Below are positions 1 through 8,800 of a stretch of 36,077 nucleotides of DNA, piece by piece. How positions within the stretch are numbered: position 1 is the stretch's first letter; each line of letters begins with the position of its first letter. Source of the DNA: CAYTRP01 sp964625145. GTDB taxonomy: Bacteria; Sumerlaeota; Sumerlaeia; SLMS01; JAHLLQ01. The notes below the pieces were generated by a model, which saw only the letters and a program-made list of their open reading frames with translations, was not told the DNA's origin and did not search any database. The position numbers were made by a program, and so were the translations under genes. The stretch is from the NCBI GenBank assembly GCA_964625145.1, contig CAZVAQ010000020.1, forward strand, positions 1-36,077, given 5' to 3'.

Positions 1-564
1 GCCACCCTTGCGGATCTTCACGAGATCATCCAGGGCATTTTTGACTGGGACGAAAGTCATCTTCACGTGTTCTGTGTCAATAATCGGGAGTACATGCATC
101 CGGAGGCCTTGGAAGTCATTGATGATTTCCCGCATGACGCCGATGAGGCGAAGGTCCTGCTGGCGGGTATCCTTGCACGTGGCATCAAGACATTCGAGTA
201 TGAGTATGACTTCGGCGACAGTTGGTGTCACGACATCAAAATCGAGAAGGTTCTCGAACCTGTCCCGGGGCAGAAATACCCGGAAGTGATCGCTGGAGAA
301 GGTGCGGGGCCCATCGAAGATTGTGGAGGCTTTCCCGGCTACAATGATCTGATCCGGATCTGGAAGAATGGGCCTAGAAATCCCGGCGAGGAAGATATCA
401 TGGAGTGGGCCGGCCCCAATTTCAATCCCACCGCTTTCGACCTCAAGGCCTGCAATCGACGGTTGGCGAAGTACCACAAGCCGAGGGTCGTGGTTCGCGC
501 CACAGCGACGAATAGGGAAGCCAAGAAGTCAGTCAAGAAGGCAGCAAAGGACCCAAAGGAGTAG
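1..564 (+). CDS. Plasmid pRiA4b ORF-3-like protein, 5' truncated
   Basis: The frame is open from the first base of the window, so the true start lies outside; 187 residues are visible. It matches the pRiA4b ORF-3-like family (PF07929): an N-terminal segment of the type LHEIIQ...W..SHLHVF (residues 6-24), a central YDFGDSW motif (about residue 69) and an EDCGG...GY motif (about residue 106). The family occurs on plasmids, beside insertion sequences and on chromosomes. Its biochemical role is not established, so I give none. The C-terminal 25 residues are a Lys/Ala-rich tail that looks unstructured. No transposase or plasmid gene is visible next to it, so the copy cannot be called mobile from this window. 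The next gene on the same strand starts about 190 bases later and is probably unrelated. Confidence 0.85.
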   Translation, partial: ATLADLHEIIQGIFDWDESHLHVFCVNNREYMHPEALEVIDDFPHDADEAKVLLAGILARGIKTFEYEYDFGDSWCHDIKIEKVLEPVPGQKYPEVIAGEGAGPIEDCGGFPGYNDLIRIWKNGPRNPGEEDIMEWAGPNFNPTAFDLKACNRRLAKYHKPRVVVRATATNREAKKSVKKAAKDPKE

Positions 565-751
565 ACCGGCTGTGGCGATGACCCATTGCCGTGGACAGAT
601 GGCAGGCCAGTACAGGAATGCTGGCGTCGCAACGAAGGTGCTCGCGGTTGTGCAGTTGCGGAACGAGACGGAACTGTCCTCGAAGGGATTGCCCTCCGGC
701 CGGCGTGAAGATGATTGCCACGGACTGCCAAGCGTACGCGGGACCTTTTCC

Positions 752-1990
752 ATGCGATCCTGTTCGCTCTTCATGACCGGCACCTTGATGCTCCTTGGAG
801 TCGCCACCATGGCCAATGCCGATATTCAGTTGGGAAAGCCCGGCGCGCACGAGGCCTTTGACCTCGGGCGCCACGCGTTCCTTTCGCAGTCGCATGCAAC
901 ATTCGAGAAGCAGCCCGGCACTTGGGCCTGGATCTCCGACGTCGAGCACGTTGTTGAGAAGGAAAAGCGCGAGCTTGTGTTTCTCGCCGATGGCGATCCC
1001 GCGTACACCATGGGGACCGGCAACATTCCGGCGGGGAAGTATTTCGAGCTTTTCCCCTACCATTACTACGACCAATGGGAAGTCGAGCAGTTGGGCGGGA
1101 AGGTCAACTACCGCCTCGCCGCGCAGAACCGCACCGACACGCCCATTACCATCACGATCGACGGCGAAGGCACAACACGCGATTGGGATCATGGCGTGGC
1201 GTGGGAAGCAGCGCTTGCCGATGAGGGGAAGCGCGCCATCACGCTGCAGCCGGGTGAAGTCGTGACGCTGTGGGAGGAGAAGCAGCTCGAAGGTGGACTT
1301 CCTTGGAGCGGCATCTTTCTTGGCCGTGCAACCGGCGAGCTGTATGTCACCGACTATTGCTACATCGGCGATGAGGACCCAGGGTTTGCACATGCCAGGC
1401 CGATGCCCGACCTGAGCTGGCAGCCGTACGAGCTGGCATCGTTTAGTCGCGGGCATGTCGATTGGAACGCGGCGGAACTTGGATTGTTTCCGAGGCATCG
1501 CGACGCGGAGGGGCGGCTTTCGCTGAAGGCGGTGCCGGAGGGGATTCACTCCATCGCGTTTGGGTATTCGCCGGGTGGGCCACCGTCGAACCTGTGCTAC
1601 TACAATGCGGTCCCGTCCACGTTTGCGCGCGACGAGAACCGCGTCATCGATCCGGTCAGCAACACCAACCACCTTTTCTTTGGCGGCAACTACCCGGTTA
1701 TGTACCGGTTCCCGCTGCGATTGAACAACGATACGAGCGAACATCGCGCCGTCTCGTTTTTCCTGGCGTCGAATGACATCTTTGGCGTCGATTCGCTGGT
1801 GGGCGTCTGGATTGATGGCCGGCTGCTGCGCGACCGCGTGGCCATGTGGGAGAAGAACCAGCACTGGCGTGTCTTCACGATCACGCTCGCCCCCGGCGAG
1901 ACATTCGACCAAGACTTCACCGTCGTGTCGCTCGGCGGCCGGTGGGGCGGCGTGATCGGATCGTTTGACTTTCAGGCATTGAACCCATGA
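752..1990 (+). CDS. Secreted protein of unknown function (412 aa)
   Basis: I do not recognise a family. I place the start at 752 because it gives a clean export signal (MRSCSLFMTGTLMLLGVATMA, cleavage probably after ANA near residue 23); the reading frame is open further upstream, but that part has no signal and looks non-coding. There is no strong ribosome binding site, so the nearby in-frame ATG at 773 is possible. The mature part is rich in aromatic residues, Gly and beta-strand-like segments, with no Cys pairing pattern or membrane segment, which suggests a periplasmic or extracellular beta-rich fold. Its TGA overlaps an in-frame ATG of the downstream serine hydrolase frame (ATGA at 1987-1990), so the two are very likely co-transcribed. 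A role in envelope or glycan processing would be a guess from that neighbour only. Confidence 0.75.
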   Translation: MRSCSLFMTGTLMLLGVATMANADIQLGKPGAHEAFDLGRHAFLSQSHATFEKQPGTWAWISDVEHVVEKEKRELVFLADGDPAYTMGTGNIPAGKYFELFPYHYYDQWEVEQLGGKVNYRLAAQNRTDTPITITIDGEGTTRDWDHGVAWEAALADEGKRAITLQPGEVVTLWEEKQLEGGLPWSGIFLGRATGELYVTDYCYIGDEDPGFAHARPMPDLSWQPYELASFSRGHVDWNAAELGLFPRHRDAEGRLSLKAVPEGIHSIAFGYSPGGPPSNLCYYNAVPSTFARDENRVIDPVSNTNHLFFGGNYPVMYRFPLRLNNDTSEHRAVSFFLASNDIFGVDSLVGVWIDGRLLRDRVAMWEKNQHWRVFTITLAPGETFDQDFTVVSLGGRWGGVIGSFDFQALNP

Positions 1991-2025
1991 CCCCCTTACA
2001 ATTCACGCCAAGGAAGGATCCGCCG

Positions 2026-2997
2026 ATGCGCACGACGACATTGCTGCTGGTGCTGTTGGTTGCCATGATCACCTCCATCGTACAGGCTGAACCGATGAAA
2101 CTGCGCGAAGACATTGTCATTCCCGAGCTCCCCAACTTCCGGCCGCTGCCGCCTGTGGATCCCGCATTCAGCGAGCAGTTGCGCGTCATCGTGGAGGAAG
2201 TCGGCCTGGCCAAAAAGACATCGGCGAGCGACAGCCCGGACGACCAGGACGAATGGTCGTCGGTCTGTCTGGTCGATATCAGCGACCTCGACAATCCCCG
2301 CGTCGCCGGTTGGAAGGAGGACAACTTCGTCTACCCCGCAAGCACGTACAAGATGTACGTCATGGGCGAGGCCATCCGCCGCGTCGTGGCGGGGGACATT
2401 TCACTCGATGATGTCGTCACCGTGAAGGAACATAATGTGCGCGGCGGCTCGAAGCCGGTGGCGGGACAGGAGATGACCGTCTCGGAGGTCATTCGCCTGA
2501 CGATGCAATACTCCGACAACACCGCCGCAAACGAGTTGATCGATCTGGTGGATCGCCAGAACGCCAGCGCGTTGATGCACGCGCTTGGATGTCAGGGTTC
2601 CGAGATCACGCGCAAGTACCTGTCCCGTTCGCAGGAAGATCCCGGCTATGAGAATGTCGACGGCACGGTGACCAGCGGGCGGCATCTGGCGACGTTCTTG
2701 TGGGGCGTCGAAACCGGTGCCATCGGCGGCGGCAAGGGGCGCGGGCTCATCAAGGGTTACCTCGCCACCAACGACAAGGGGCGCTTCTATCGCGGGCTGC
2801 CCGAAACGGCGACGATCCACTCCAAGACCGGTTGGTGGAGCATCTACACCAGCGAAGCGGCCATCATCGAGGACGGCGGGACGCGCTACATCCTGTGCGC
2901 GCTGACCGTCTATCCGACAGCCGTGGCCGACGAGCGCATGGCCAAGCTGGCCGCGCGCGTCCATGAGCTGATGCAACAGCCCCGCACGGCGGAGTGA
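2026..2997 (+). CDS. Exported class A beta-lactamase-like serine hydrolase
   Basis: A penicillin-recognising serine hydrolase, predicted to act outside the cytoplasm. Starting at 2026 the protein is 323 residues with a signal peptide (residues 1-21, ending VQA). The three defining motifs are present in order: SxxK as S106-T-Y-K109 (nucleophile and general base), SDN at 163-165, and KTG at 267-269. The omega-loop Glu of true class A enzymes is not obvious in the 200-215 region, so antibiotic hydrolysis should not be assumed; peptidoglycan or other ester/amide hydrolysis is equally possible. The start at 2026 is chosen over the in-frame ATG at 1987 because AGGAAGG (2011-2017) sits 8 bases upstream and the signal peptide begins there. 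It follows the unknown secreted gene directly and precedes a tRNA. Confidence 0.85.
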   Translation: MRTTTLLLVLLVAMITSIVQAEPMKLREDIVIPELPNFRPLPPVDPAFSEQLRVIVEEVGLAKKTSASDSPDDQDEWSSVCLVDISDLDNPRVAGWKEDNFVYPASTYKMYVMGEAIRRVVAGDISLDDVVTVKEHNVRGGSKPVAGQEMTVSEVIRLTMQYSDNTAANELIDLVDRQNASALMHALGCQGSEITRKYLSRSQEDPGYENVDGTVTSGRHLATFLWGVETGAIGGGKGRGLIKGYLATNDKGRFYRGLPETATIHSKTGWWSIYTSEAAIIEDGGTRYILCALTVYPTAVADERMAKLAARVHELMQQPRTAE

Positions 2998-3066
2998 CCC
3001 TGCCCCCCAGAATTGCCGTTGCCAATCCCCCGGGGGGACGGTGTTCCATTCCCCTGACAGCGCCGT

Positions 3067-3142
3067 GGGCCTATGGCGCAATGGTTAGCGCATCCGGCTC
3101 ATAACCGGTTGGTTGCAGGTTCGAGTCCTGCTGGGCCCACCA
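3067..3142 (+). tRNA. tRNA with CAU anticodon (Met or Ile2), CCA encoded
   Basis: A full cloverleaf can be drawn: acceptor GGGCCTA/TGGGCCC, D stem GCGC/GCGC, anticodon loop CTCATAA, T arm GCAGG-TTCGAGT-CCTGC, discriminator A and an encoded CCA (3140-3142). The anticodon stem has four good pairs and one T-T mismatch at its outer end. A CAU anticodon is shared by elongator tRNA-Met and the tRNA-Ile that is modified to lysidine by TilS. The acceptor stem resembles many bacterial Ile tRNAs, so I lean to Ile2, but sequence reading alone does not settle it. It is not the initiator: the acceptor starts with a paired G and the anticodon stem lacks the run of three G-C pairs. Confidence 0.93.
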
Positions 3143-3167
3143 TGCACTTCCCTTGGCGAAGCAGTCT

Positions 3168-4088
3168 TCAGTGATGATGATGCCCGTGGTGCCCGTCGGC
3201 CTCACCGTTGGGCGGCCACCCTGCGGCGGCATCCAGGGCATGGACGCCGTCCGCGGTGCGAATCCGGCCACTCAAGCGCCCGGCGATCCACTCCGCATTC
3301 TTCAGCTTATCGTCGCTCCCCTCCACCATCGCATAGCTGAAGTCGGAGGTCTTCGCGAGCAGGATGACGCGCACGGCCTCCGCCTTGTTTGTCCAGCCCT
3401 CGAAGATCAACTCCGCCGACATGGCATCGTCAAAGGTCGTTGGCTCGGCTTCCTGGTCCAGAGCGTAAACCCACAAGGTCCCGGTGCCGGGATCCAGGAC
3501 CAACTCGACATGGACCAAATGATCATCGGTGACTTCCAGGATCGTGCCCCCGTGATGGCCGGGCCCCATCAAGGCGCCCAGTTCATCCAACGTCAGCGGC
3601 TTGCCAACAGTTTCGGCTCCCTCGCGTTTATGTCCTGAGGAGATACCTGCCGCGTGGGACAGTTCGTGAACGACGGGCAGCAATTCCTGGACGGCCGCGG
3701 GTATGGTCTCCGGCCCCAACGCCTGCGCGTCGGCCAGCGCTTCTGTCCTTGCTCGCAGCTCCTTCTGGAGTTCCGCGAGCCGCTCCGGATTGCCGAGGCC
3801 TTCGGGCACTTCACTTGTGGCCACCCTCTCGGCAATGGGAAGCATCATCTCCACCACTTGTGATAGAGTCTTCGTGTTGCCCTCAGTCAGGAGTCCTTCT
3901 GACTTGTTCGCGAATCCGTGCAACTCATTCAGTCCCGGCCACGTTGTGGCCGACGGTTGTTGTGTGGCTGCATTCGGCACAGTAGACTGCGCCTCGGACT
4001 CGTGCGGAATGTTGTCCTGCACACACCCGCCAAGCGTCACCAATCCCAGTGCGCCTGCAAGAATCAATGAGGCCTGAAGTGAGTTCAT
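3168..4088 (-). CDS. Lipoprotein with His-rich C-terminus
   Basis: A 306-residue lipoprotein: a short hydrophobic signal ends in a lipobox LGGC near residue 22. The middle (about 55-165) is helical and Glu/Ala-rich. The part from about 180 begins with GHHGGTILEVTDDHLVHVEL, a small beta domain I have seen attached to heavy-metal efflux or envelope lipoproteins in environmental bacteria, and the protein ends GHHGHHHH. The His clusters suggest metal binding at the membrane surface; this is inference. I chose the ATG at 4088 rather than the TTG at 4094 because GGGAG lies 8 bases upstream of it. The gene stands alone, facing away from prfA and converging on the tRNA. Confidence 0.75.
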   Translation of the reverse strand: MNSLQASLILAGALGLVTLGGCVQDNIPHESEAQSTVPNAATQQPSATTWPGLNELHGFANKSEGLLTEGNTKTLSQVVEMMLPIAERVATSEVPEGLGNPERLAELQKELRARTEALADAQALGPETIPAAVQELLPVVHELSHAAGISSGHKREGAETVGKPLTLDELGALMGPGHHGGTILEVTDDHLVHVELVLDPGTGTLWVYALDQEAEPTTFDDAMSAELIFEGWTNKAEAVRVILLAKTSDFSYAMVEGSDDKLKNAEWIAGRLSGRIRTADGVHALDAAAGWPPNGEADGHHGHHHH

Positions 4089-4266
4089 CGACAAGTCTCC
4101 CGGCGTTTCGTGGTCCAGCCATCAGACGGACTCCGACCCAATTTAGTTGCGGCGGCAAACCGGCCGGTCAACCGGATCCGGATTGCGAAATGCGGGATGA
4201 CTATGGGCTTGGCGCCCCCGCCCCGCACCCGATATGTCCATGATCACCCTGTCGCAGAAGGCCCGG

Positions 4267-5343
4267 ATGAATACCCTCGATCGACTCAAGAGCCTGGAAG
4301 AACGCTTCGCCGCCCTGGAAGGCCAATTGGCCGATCCGGCCGTCGCCAGCGACCGCAAGCGCATGGCCGAGCTGGGGCGCGAGCACCGCGACCTGGACAT
4401 CACCATCGGCATCGCCCGCCGACTGGCCGAGGCCGAGTCGCGTCTGCGCGGCGCGGAAGAAATCCTGGCCAACGAGCGCGACGCGGAGATGCGCGACCTG
4501 GCCGAGATGGAACGCGAGGAATCCGAGAGCCAGGTGGCGGCGCTGACAGAGGAGCTGGAACTGCGCCTGATGCCGCGCGATCCGCTGGACGAACGGAACA
4601 TCCTGCTCGAGATCCGCGCCGGCACCGGCGGCGAGGAGGCCGGCTTGTTCGCCGGCGACTTGCTCCGCATGTATTCGCGCTATGCCGAGGAGCGCGGGTG
4701 GAAGATCGAGCTCCTGAGCAGCACCGAGGGCGAGATTGGCGGATTCCGCGAGGTCGTCGCGCTGGTCACCGGCGAATCCGCCTACAGTGTCCTCAAGTAC
4801 GAAAGCGGCGTGCACCGCGTGCAGCGCGTTCCCGTCACCGAGACGCAGGGGCGCATCCACACCAGCGCCGCGACCGTGGCCGTGTTGCCGGAAGCCGGAG
4901 AGACCGACATCGAGGTGAAGGACAGCGAAGTGCGCGTGGACACCATGTGCGCCAGCGGCCCCGGCGGACAGGGCGTCAACACGACCTACAGCGCCGTGCG
5001 ATTGCTGCACATCCCCACCGGCATGATCGTCACGTGCCAGGACGAGCGCAGCCAGAAGAAGAACCTGGCCAAGGCGATGAACGTGCTGCGGTCGCGGTTG
5101 CTGGAAGCCAAGATTCGCGCGGAGATCGAGGCGCGCAGCGCCCACCGCAAGCAGATGGTCGGCAGTGGCGACCGGAGCGAACGCATCCGCACCTACAACT
5201 TCCCCCAGAACCGCCTGACCGATCACCGCATCAACCTGACGCTTTACAGCCTCGACCGCATCATGGAGGGGGACCTCGACGATTTGCTAAAGGCCCTCCG
5301 CCGCGCCGACATGCAGAAGCGCATGGAAGAGATGGCGAACTGA
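4267..5343 (+). CDS. prfA: Peptide chain release factor 1 (RF1)
   Basis: Recognises UAA and UAG in the ribosomal A site and triggers peptide release. The 358-residue length is normal for RF1. Diagnostic features: the PVT tripeptide (189-191, in RVPVTETQGRIHTS), which reads the stop codon and marks RF1 rather than RF2; the GGQ peptidyl-transfer motif at 233-235 (GPGGQGVNTT); and the RSERIRTYNFPQNRLTDHR segment near 300. The start at 4267 gives the usual N-terminus (MNTLDRLKSLEERFAALE); an in-frame ATG at 4234 would add 11 atypical residues. The frequent partner prmC, which methylates the GGQ glutamine, is not adjacent: the next gene is on the other strand. The TGA stop lies in a small hairpin shared with rarD. 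Confidence 0.97.
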   Translation: MNTLDRLKSLEERFAALEGQLADPAVASDRKRMAELGREHRDLDITIGIARRLAEAESRLRGAEEILANERDAEMRDLAEMEREESESQVAALTEELELRLMPRDPLDERNILLEIRAGTGGEEAGLFAGDLLRMYSRYAEERGWKIELLSSTEGEIGGFREVVALVTGESAYSVLKYESGVHRVQRVPVTETQGRIHTSAATVAVLPEAGETDIEVKDSEVRVDTMCASGPGGQGVNTTYSAVRLLHIPTGMIVTCQDERSQKKNLAKAMNVLRSRLLEAKIRAEIEARSAHRKQMVGSGDRSERIRTYNFPQNRLTDHRINLTLYSLDRIMEGDLDDLLKALRRADMQKRMEEMAN

Positions 5344-5356
5344 GGCGAGGGCCTCA
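5341..5356. terminator. Short hairpin shared by two convergent stop codons
   Basis: TGAGGC-GAGG-GCCTCA is a perfect 6-bp inverted repeat with a 4-base loop. The TGA of prfA forms one end and the TGA of rarD, read on the other strand, forms the other, so both stop codons pair in the stem. The gap between the two genes is only 10 bases. No U tract follows on either side, so it is at best a weak bidirectional end signal. Confidence 0.35.
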
Positions 5357-6304
5357 GCGTCTGCGGCGCATGGCATCGAGACTGAAGACAAACAGGGCGA
5401 TCCAGATGAGCGCAAAGCTGGCCAGCCGCGCGCTATCGAATGCTTCCTTGAACAGGAACACCGCGCAGGCGAACTGCAGGGATGGCGCGATGTATTGCAG
5501 GAAGCCCACCGTCGACAGCGGCAACCGCCGCGCGGCGATCGTGAACAGCAGCAGCGGAATCACCGTCACCGGACCGGCCGCCAGCAACAACAAGTCCGTC
5601 GCCATTCCCGCGTGCGTGAAGGAGCTGGTTCCCCGCAGCAACAGGAACGCGATGTAGCCAACCGCCAGCGGCGACAGCAGCAGCGTCTCCGCCGCGAGTC
5701 CTTCCACCGATCCCGCATGCACGATCTTGCGCAGCAGGCCATAGAATGCGAAGGAGAGCGCCAGCGTCAGGGCAATCCACGGGAACACACCAACGGCGAC
5801 GACCTGGACCAGGACACCAAGGGACGCCAGGCACAGGCTCACGATCTGCAAGGGACGCAGGCGCTCCGAGAAGAAAAGGCATCCCAGTCCCACACTCACG
5901 AGCGGGTTGATGAAATAGCCAAGGCTCCCCTGCAACACCTGGTCAGTGAAGGCCGCATAGATGAACACCAGCCAGTTCACGAAGATCAACACGGCGGTGC
6001 CCGAGAGAATCAACAAGGTGCGGCGGTGCGTCATCGCCTTCCACAGATGCCCCCACAACCCGCGATACCACAGGATCAGCGCAAGGAAGGGAAACGACCA
6101 CGCGATGCGATGCCCCACAAATTCCAGCGCCGCCACGTGGTCGAGCATCTTGATGTAGATCGGCAGCACGCCCCAGATCGCATAGGCGCCCACACCGGCC
6201 ATCCAGCCCAGCGAGTCCGACTCCTGCGCCGGGGGGAGCAGCGCCTCCGGCTCGCCGATCGGCACGCCGGCACCTTCCAGCGGAGACACGGTTGGGTCAC
6301 TCAA
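5354..6304 (-). CDS. rarD: RarD-type EamA/DMT family transporter
   Basis: A 316-residue integral membrane protein of the drug/metabolite transporter superfamily, RarD branch, with about ten hydrophobic segments. The N-terminal pattern AYAIWGVLPIYIKMLDHV followed by FVGHRIAWSFPF, and the later NWLVFIYA...QGSLGYFINPL, are typical of RarD. E. coli RarD is named from an old chloramphenicol-sensitivity annotation; its substrate is not firmly known. The start is a TTG at 6304, supported by GAGGAG about 8 bases upstream, and it overlaps the TGA of the preceding gene on the same strand, so translation is probably coupled. The first 25 residues are polar and precede the first membrane helix. Confidence 0.88.
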   Translation of the reverse strand: MSDPTVSPLEGAGVPIGEPEALLPPAQESDSLGWMAGVGAYAIWGVLPIYIKMLDHVAALEFVGHRIAWSFPFLALILWYRGLWGHLWKAMTHRRTLLILSGTAVLIFVNWLVFIYAAFTDQVLQGSLGYFINPLVSVGLGCLFFSERLRPLQIVSLCLASLGVLVQVVAVGVFPWIALTLALSFAFYGLLRKIVHAGSVEGLAAETLLLSPLAVGYIAFLLLRGTSSFTHAGMATDLLLLAAGPVTVIPLLLFTIAARRLPLSTVGFLQYIAPSLQFACAVFLFKEAFDSARLASFALIWIALFVFSLDAMRRRR

Positions 6305-8676
6305 GGTGTTGTCTCCTCGGACTTGCTGAACTTGACATGAATCGGCGCTAGAAACGCCCGGCTCAGGGTGCCGCGATCAGCGTTGGTTTCTGCAAAGGGT
6401 GAACCGCGAGGACTGACGAGGGGATTCGGGCGTGCCTCGTCCCCTTCGATGACAAGATCGATGATGCAGTCGCGGTTGATGTTCAGCCGGAACTTGCCGG
6501 CTTCCGGATCGGTCGGCATCGGCACGGCGAGGCCGCTGCCGCTCTCTCGCAATGTTTCATTGAAGAGCAACTGACGCGTCAGTCGGCCGTTCACCAGCAC
6601 CGTCACACGAGCAACCGAGACCTCATCGACTGCATGGATGCGCAGGTCAAAATCCAGCACGCCATCGCGAGTCTCAACCGGCCCGTCAATCCCGGCGCCG
6701 TTGACTCGAACATCGACAAACGGCCCGTTCGTCACCTGATAGCGGCCATCTAGCAGAGACTTCCGCATGTCGGTGGCTTCATCGGCCTCCACGTAGACGC
6801 GCGGATAGCCAATCTCGCCGCCGAACAAGCCAATCGCGTTGCTGATTCCAAGAGGGAGCAGCTCCAGGCCGTTGTCGCGCAGGGCCTGAAGATACTGGAA
6901 CCGCGTGCCGAACGCGTCCGGAATTGATGCGTCCCACACCGCAAGGCCGGCGACATTCGCCTGGCGCAGCAGAGCGACCTGCTCCGCCATGGGCAGCGCC
7001 GTCACCGTGCGCCATTCCACTTCCGATGGCGACCAGATACCGGGTTCCACGTCGCTCCCCAGTTCTGGACCGAGGCGAAGCACGGACAACCCGTCGCGCG
7101 GCGTTGCCTTGTCCATCCACGAGTTCAACACGGGCGGCTGTGCAGCCGTCCAGGATATCTCCGGGTCCCCCGGGGCGAACCATTCCAATCCTTCGGCGCG
7201 TGCGCTGGCGATTCGATGCGCCAAAGTCGCGGATCCGTGTGGATCTTTGTCGGTTCGCGAAGCGAGATCGCCAGCCAGCCAACCCGGTGTGTCGAATGCG
7301 CGCTTGGGGCGGAGCTGGATTTGCATCGGGGCCTCTTCATTCACCGTCACGCGTGTTGTGAGGGGTTGATATTCAATCCCGCACGTCGCGCGTATCTCAT
7401 AATCACCCGGTGGGACAAACACACGTCCATGTTCCTCCCACACCAACAGCTCATTCCGCGAGCGCGGCGCCAGGTCGGTTGAAGACAGCGCCACGTCTGC
7501 GCCGTCGAGGCGGCGAAAATGCAACCGCGCCGCCATCGGATACCCGGTCTCGTCCTCGACGATGTTGATGCTGGCGATGGGAAAGGCCGACACGGTGAAG
7601 TCCAGGTTCTCCGCGCGGGATCCGGCTGCGACCGCCACTCGCAATGATCCGGGATGCGAACCGGACCGGTACTGGTCCGGCACCAGCAGATATTGACCCG
7701 CCGGCACGGCGAGTTCGAATCCACCATCCGAGCGCGTCACAAAAGGAAGATACGACCTCCCCGATCCGTCCGTTGACGGCAGCGCCAACATCATCCGTGC
7801 GCGACCCGCGCCCCGCGTCCACGACGCGCCGGATGTCACGTCCGACGCATGTTCCATCACGCGTCCGGCCAATAATGCGCTGTCATTGGCGCGCTGTGAT
7901 TGCATAAACCAGGAGAGCAGCTCCGCTCCGTTCTCCCCCACCAGTAGCCATCGCCGGACGGCGTCATCGCCGGGTTCGTCGTACGCGACGGATGTCAGCG
8001 CCCCTTCGCGGCGAACGGTCAAGGTGCCTTCTTCCGGGATCAGGATGATGGCATCGCCTTCGCGCGTCCCGAGGAGGAACTCGACACCATGCACCACCAC
8101 ACCGTCAGGCATGCCGTAACCCACACCGGGGACAAACACGTCGAACTCGCCCCAGGCGATGCGGTCCTCGACGGCCCAATCGTCGGGCGCCTTGTTTAGT
8201 TGCGACTCGATCAGCAGGCCGGGCGTATCGCCACCCAGCCAAAAGTCCGTGTTGAAGGTCGCTTCACTTTCCGCCGAGGCTCGCCTGACCCGAATCGAGG
8301 CATTGCCAGCGGTTCCCGTCGCGAACTCGATGGCGGGATCCTGCAGCATGATTTCGTCGCCGGATCGGATGACCCGCGGCATCAGGTAGCCAAACCCGTC
8401 CGCATGGCGAAAGTTGGGCACGATGTCCAGCAAGGCTCCGAACCGGAATGGGGCTACGGTGTCGGCATCCGATTCCCGGGGGAAGCCGCCAATGACCGCA
8501 TGGACCGAATCCGAGCGCAGGACATAATCATTGATGGCGCCATGGGCCCATTGGCCGCGCGGCAGATCGGATTCCGACCGCACCCGTTGGTTCATGGCCC
8601 TCGGCGCGTCGGTATCCTGCCCCGCCACTGGCAGCACCAAAGCGAGGAAAATGGGCAGAAACCGCAAGGATGGCAT
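6301..8676 (-). CDS. Secreted CehA/McbA-like protein with degenerate PHP-type domain
   Basis: A 791-residue exported protein (signal peptide MPSLRFLPIFLALVLPVAG). The N-terminal 460 residues are beta-rich, including a segment near 360-460 like the carboxypeptidase-regulatory type beta sandwich. From residue 466 the layout follows the CehA/McbA metallohydrolase family: WLAGDLASRT sits where the metal-binding GDLHxH motif normally is, followed by AEGLEWFAPGDPE in place of AEGLDFLxxTDH, and later by GYPRVYVEAD (about 623) and LLDGRYQVTNGPFVDVRVNG (about 643), which are well conserved. The metal-ligand His residues are therefore missing, so hydrolase activity is doubtful; it may be a binding or structural relative. 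The start is at 8676, inside a longer open frame, because the signal peptide begins there. rarD overlaps its end. Confidence 0.7.
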   Translation of the reverse strand: MPSLRFLPIFLALVLPVAGQDTDAPRAMNQRVRSESDLPRGQWAHGAINDYVLRSDSVHAVIGGFPRESDADTVAPFRFGALLDIVPNFRHADGFGYLMPRVIRSGDEIMLQDPAIEFATGTAGNASIRVRRASAESEATFNTDFWLGGDTPGLLIESQLNKAPDDWAVEDRIAWGEFDVFVPGVGYGMPDGVVVHGVEFLLGTREGDAIILIPEEGTLTVRREGALTSVAYDEPGDDAVRRWLLVGENGAELLSWFMQSQRANDSALLAGRVMEHASDVTSGASWTRGAGRARMMLALPSTDGSGRSYLPFVTRSDGGFELAVPAGQYLLVPDQYRSGSHPGSLRVAVAAGSRAENLDFTVSAFPIASINIVEDETGYPMAARLHFRRLDGADVALSSTDLAPRSRNELLVWEEHGRVFVPPGDYEIRATCGIEYQPLTTRVTVNEEAPMQIQLRPKRAFDTPGWLAGDLASRTDKDPHGSATLAHRIASARAEGLEWFAPGDPEISWTAAQPPVLNSWMDKATPRDGLSVLRLGPELGSDVEPGIWSPSEVEWRTVTALPMAEQVALLRQANVAGLAVWDASIPDAFGTRFQYLQALRDNGLELLPLGISNAIGLFGGEIGYPRVYVEADEATDMRKSLLDGRYQVTNGPFVDVRVNGAGIDGPVETRDGVLDFDLRIHAVDEVSVARVTVLVNGRLTRQLLFNETLRESGSGLAVPMPTDPEAGKFRLNINRDCIIDLVIEGDEARPNPLVSPRGSPFAETNADRGTLSRAFLAPIHVKFSKSEETTP

Positions 8677-8800
8677 GATCAATGAGTACGTGGGGGGCGT
8701 GACTCCCATTGCCTCCGGGGAGCGAGTCGGGACGGTAGGACCCAACGACGTCTCGGGCAAGGCAAGACCCCCAAGGCCCCACACCTCCTTTCAGGATCCC

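Noticed and set aside
1..564. The pRiA4b ORF-3-like gene as evidence of a plasmid or insertion sequence
   Set aside because: No transposase, terminal repeat, integrase or plasmid gene is visible nearby, and the family is common on chromosomes.
533..1912. Minus-strand open frame of about 459 codons opposite the unknown secreted protein
   Set aside because: Composition is Arg/Ala/His-rich with no domain or export signal; the plus-strand reading has a signal peptide and couples to the next gene.
3067..3142. The tRNA as an integration site for a genomic island
   Set aside because: No integrase gene follows, and I see no second copy of the tRNA 3' end in the window.
4110..5657. Plus-strand frame overlapping prfA and rarD
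   Set aside because: It runs through prfA in another frame and is Arg/Gly/His-rich low-complexity sequence typical of a shadow in G+C-rich DNA.
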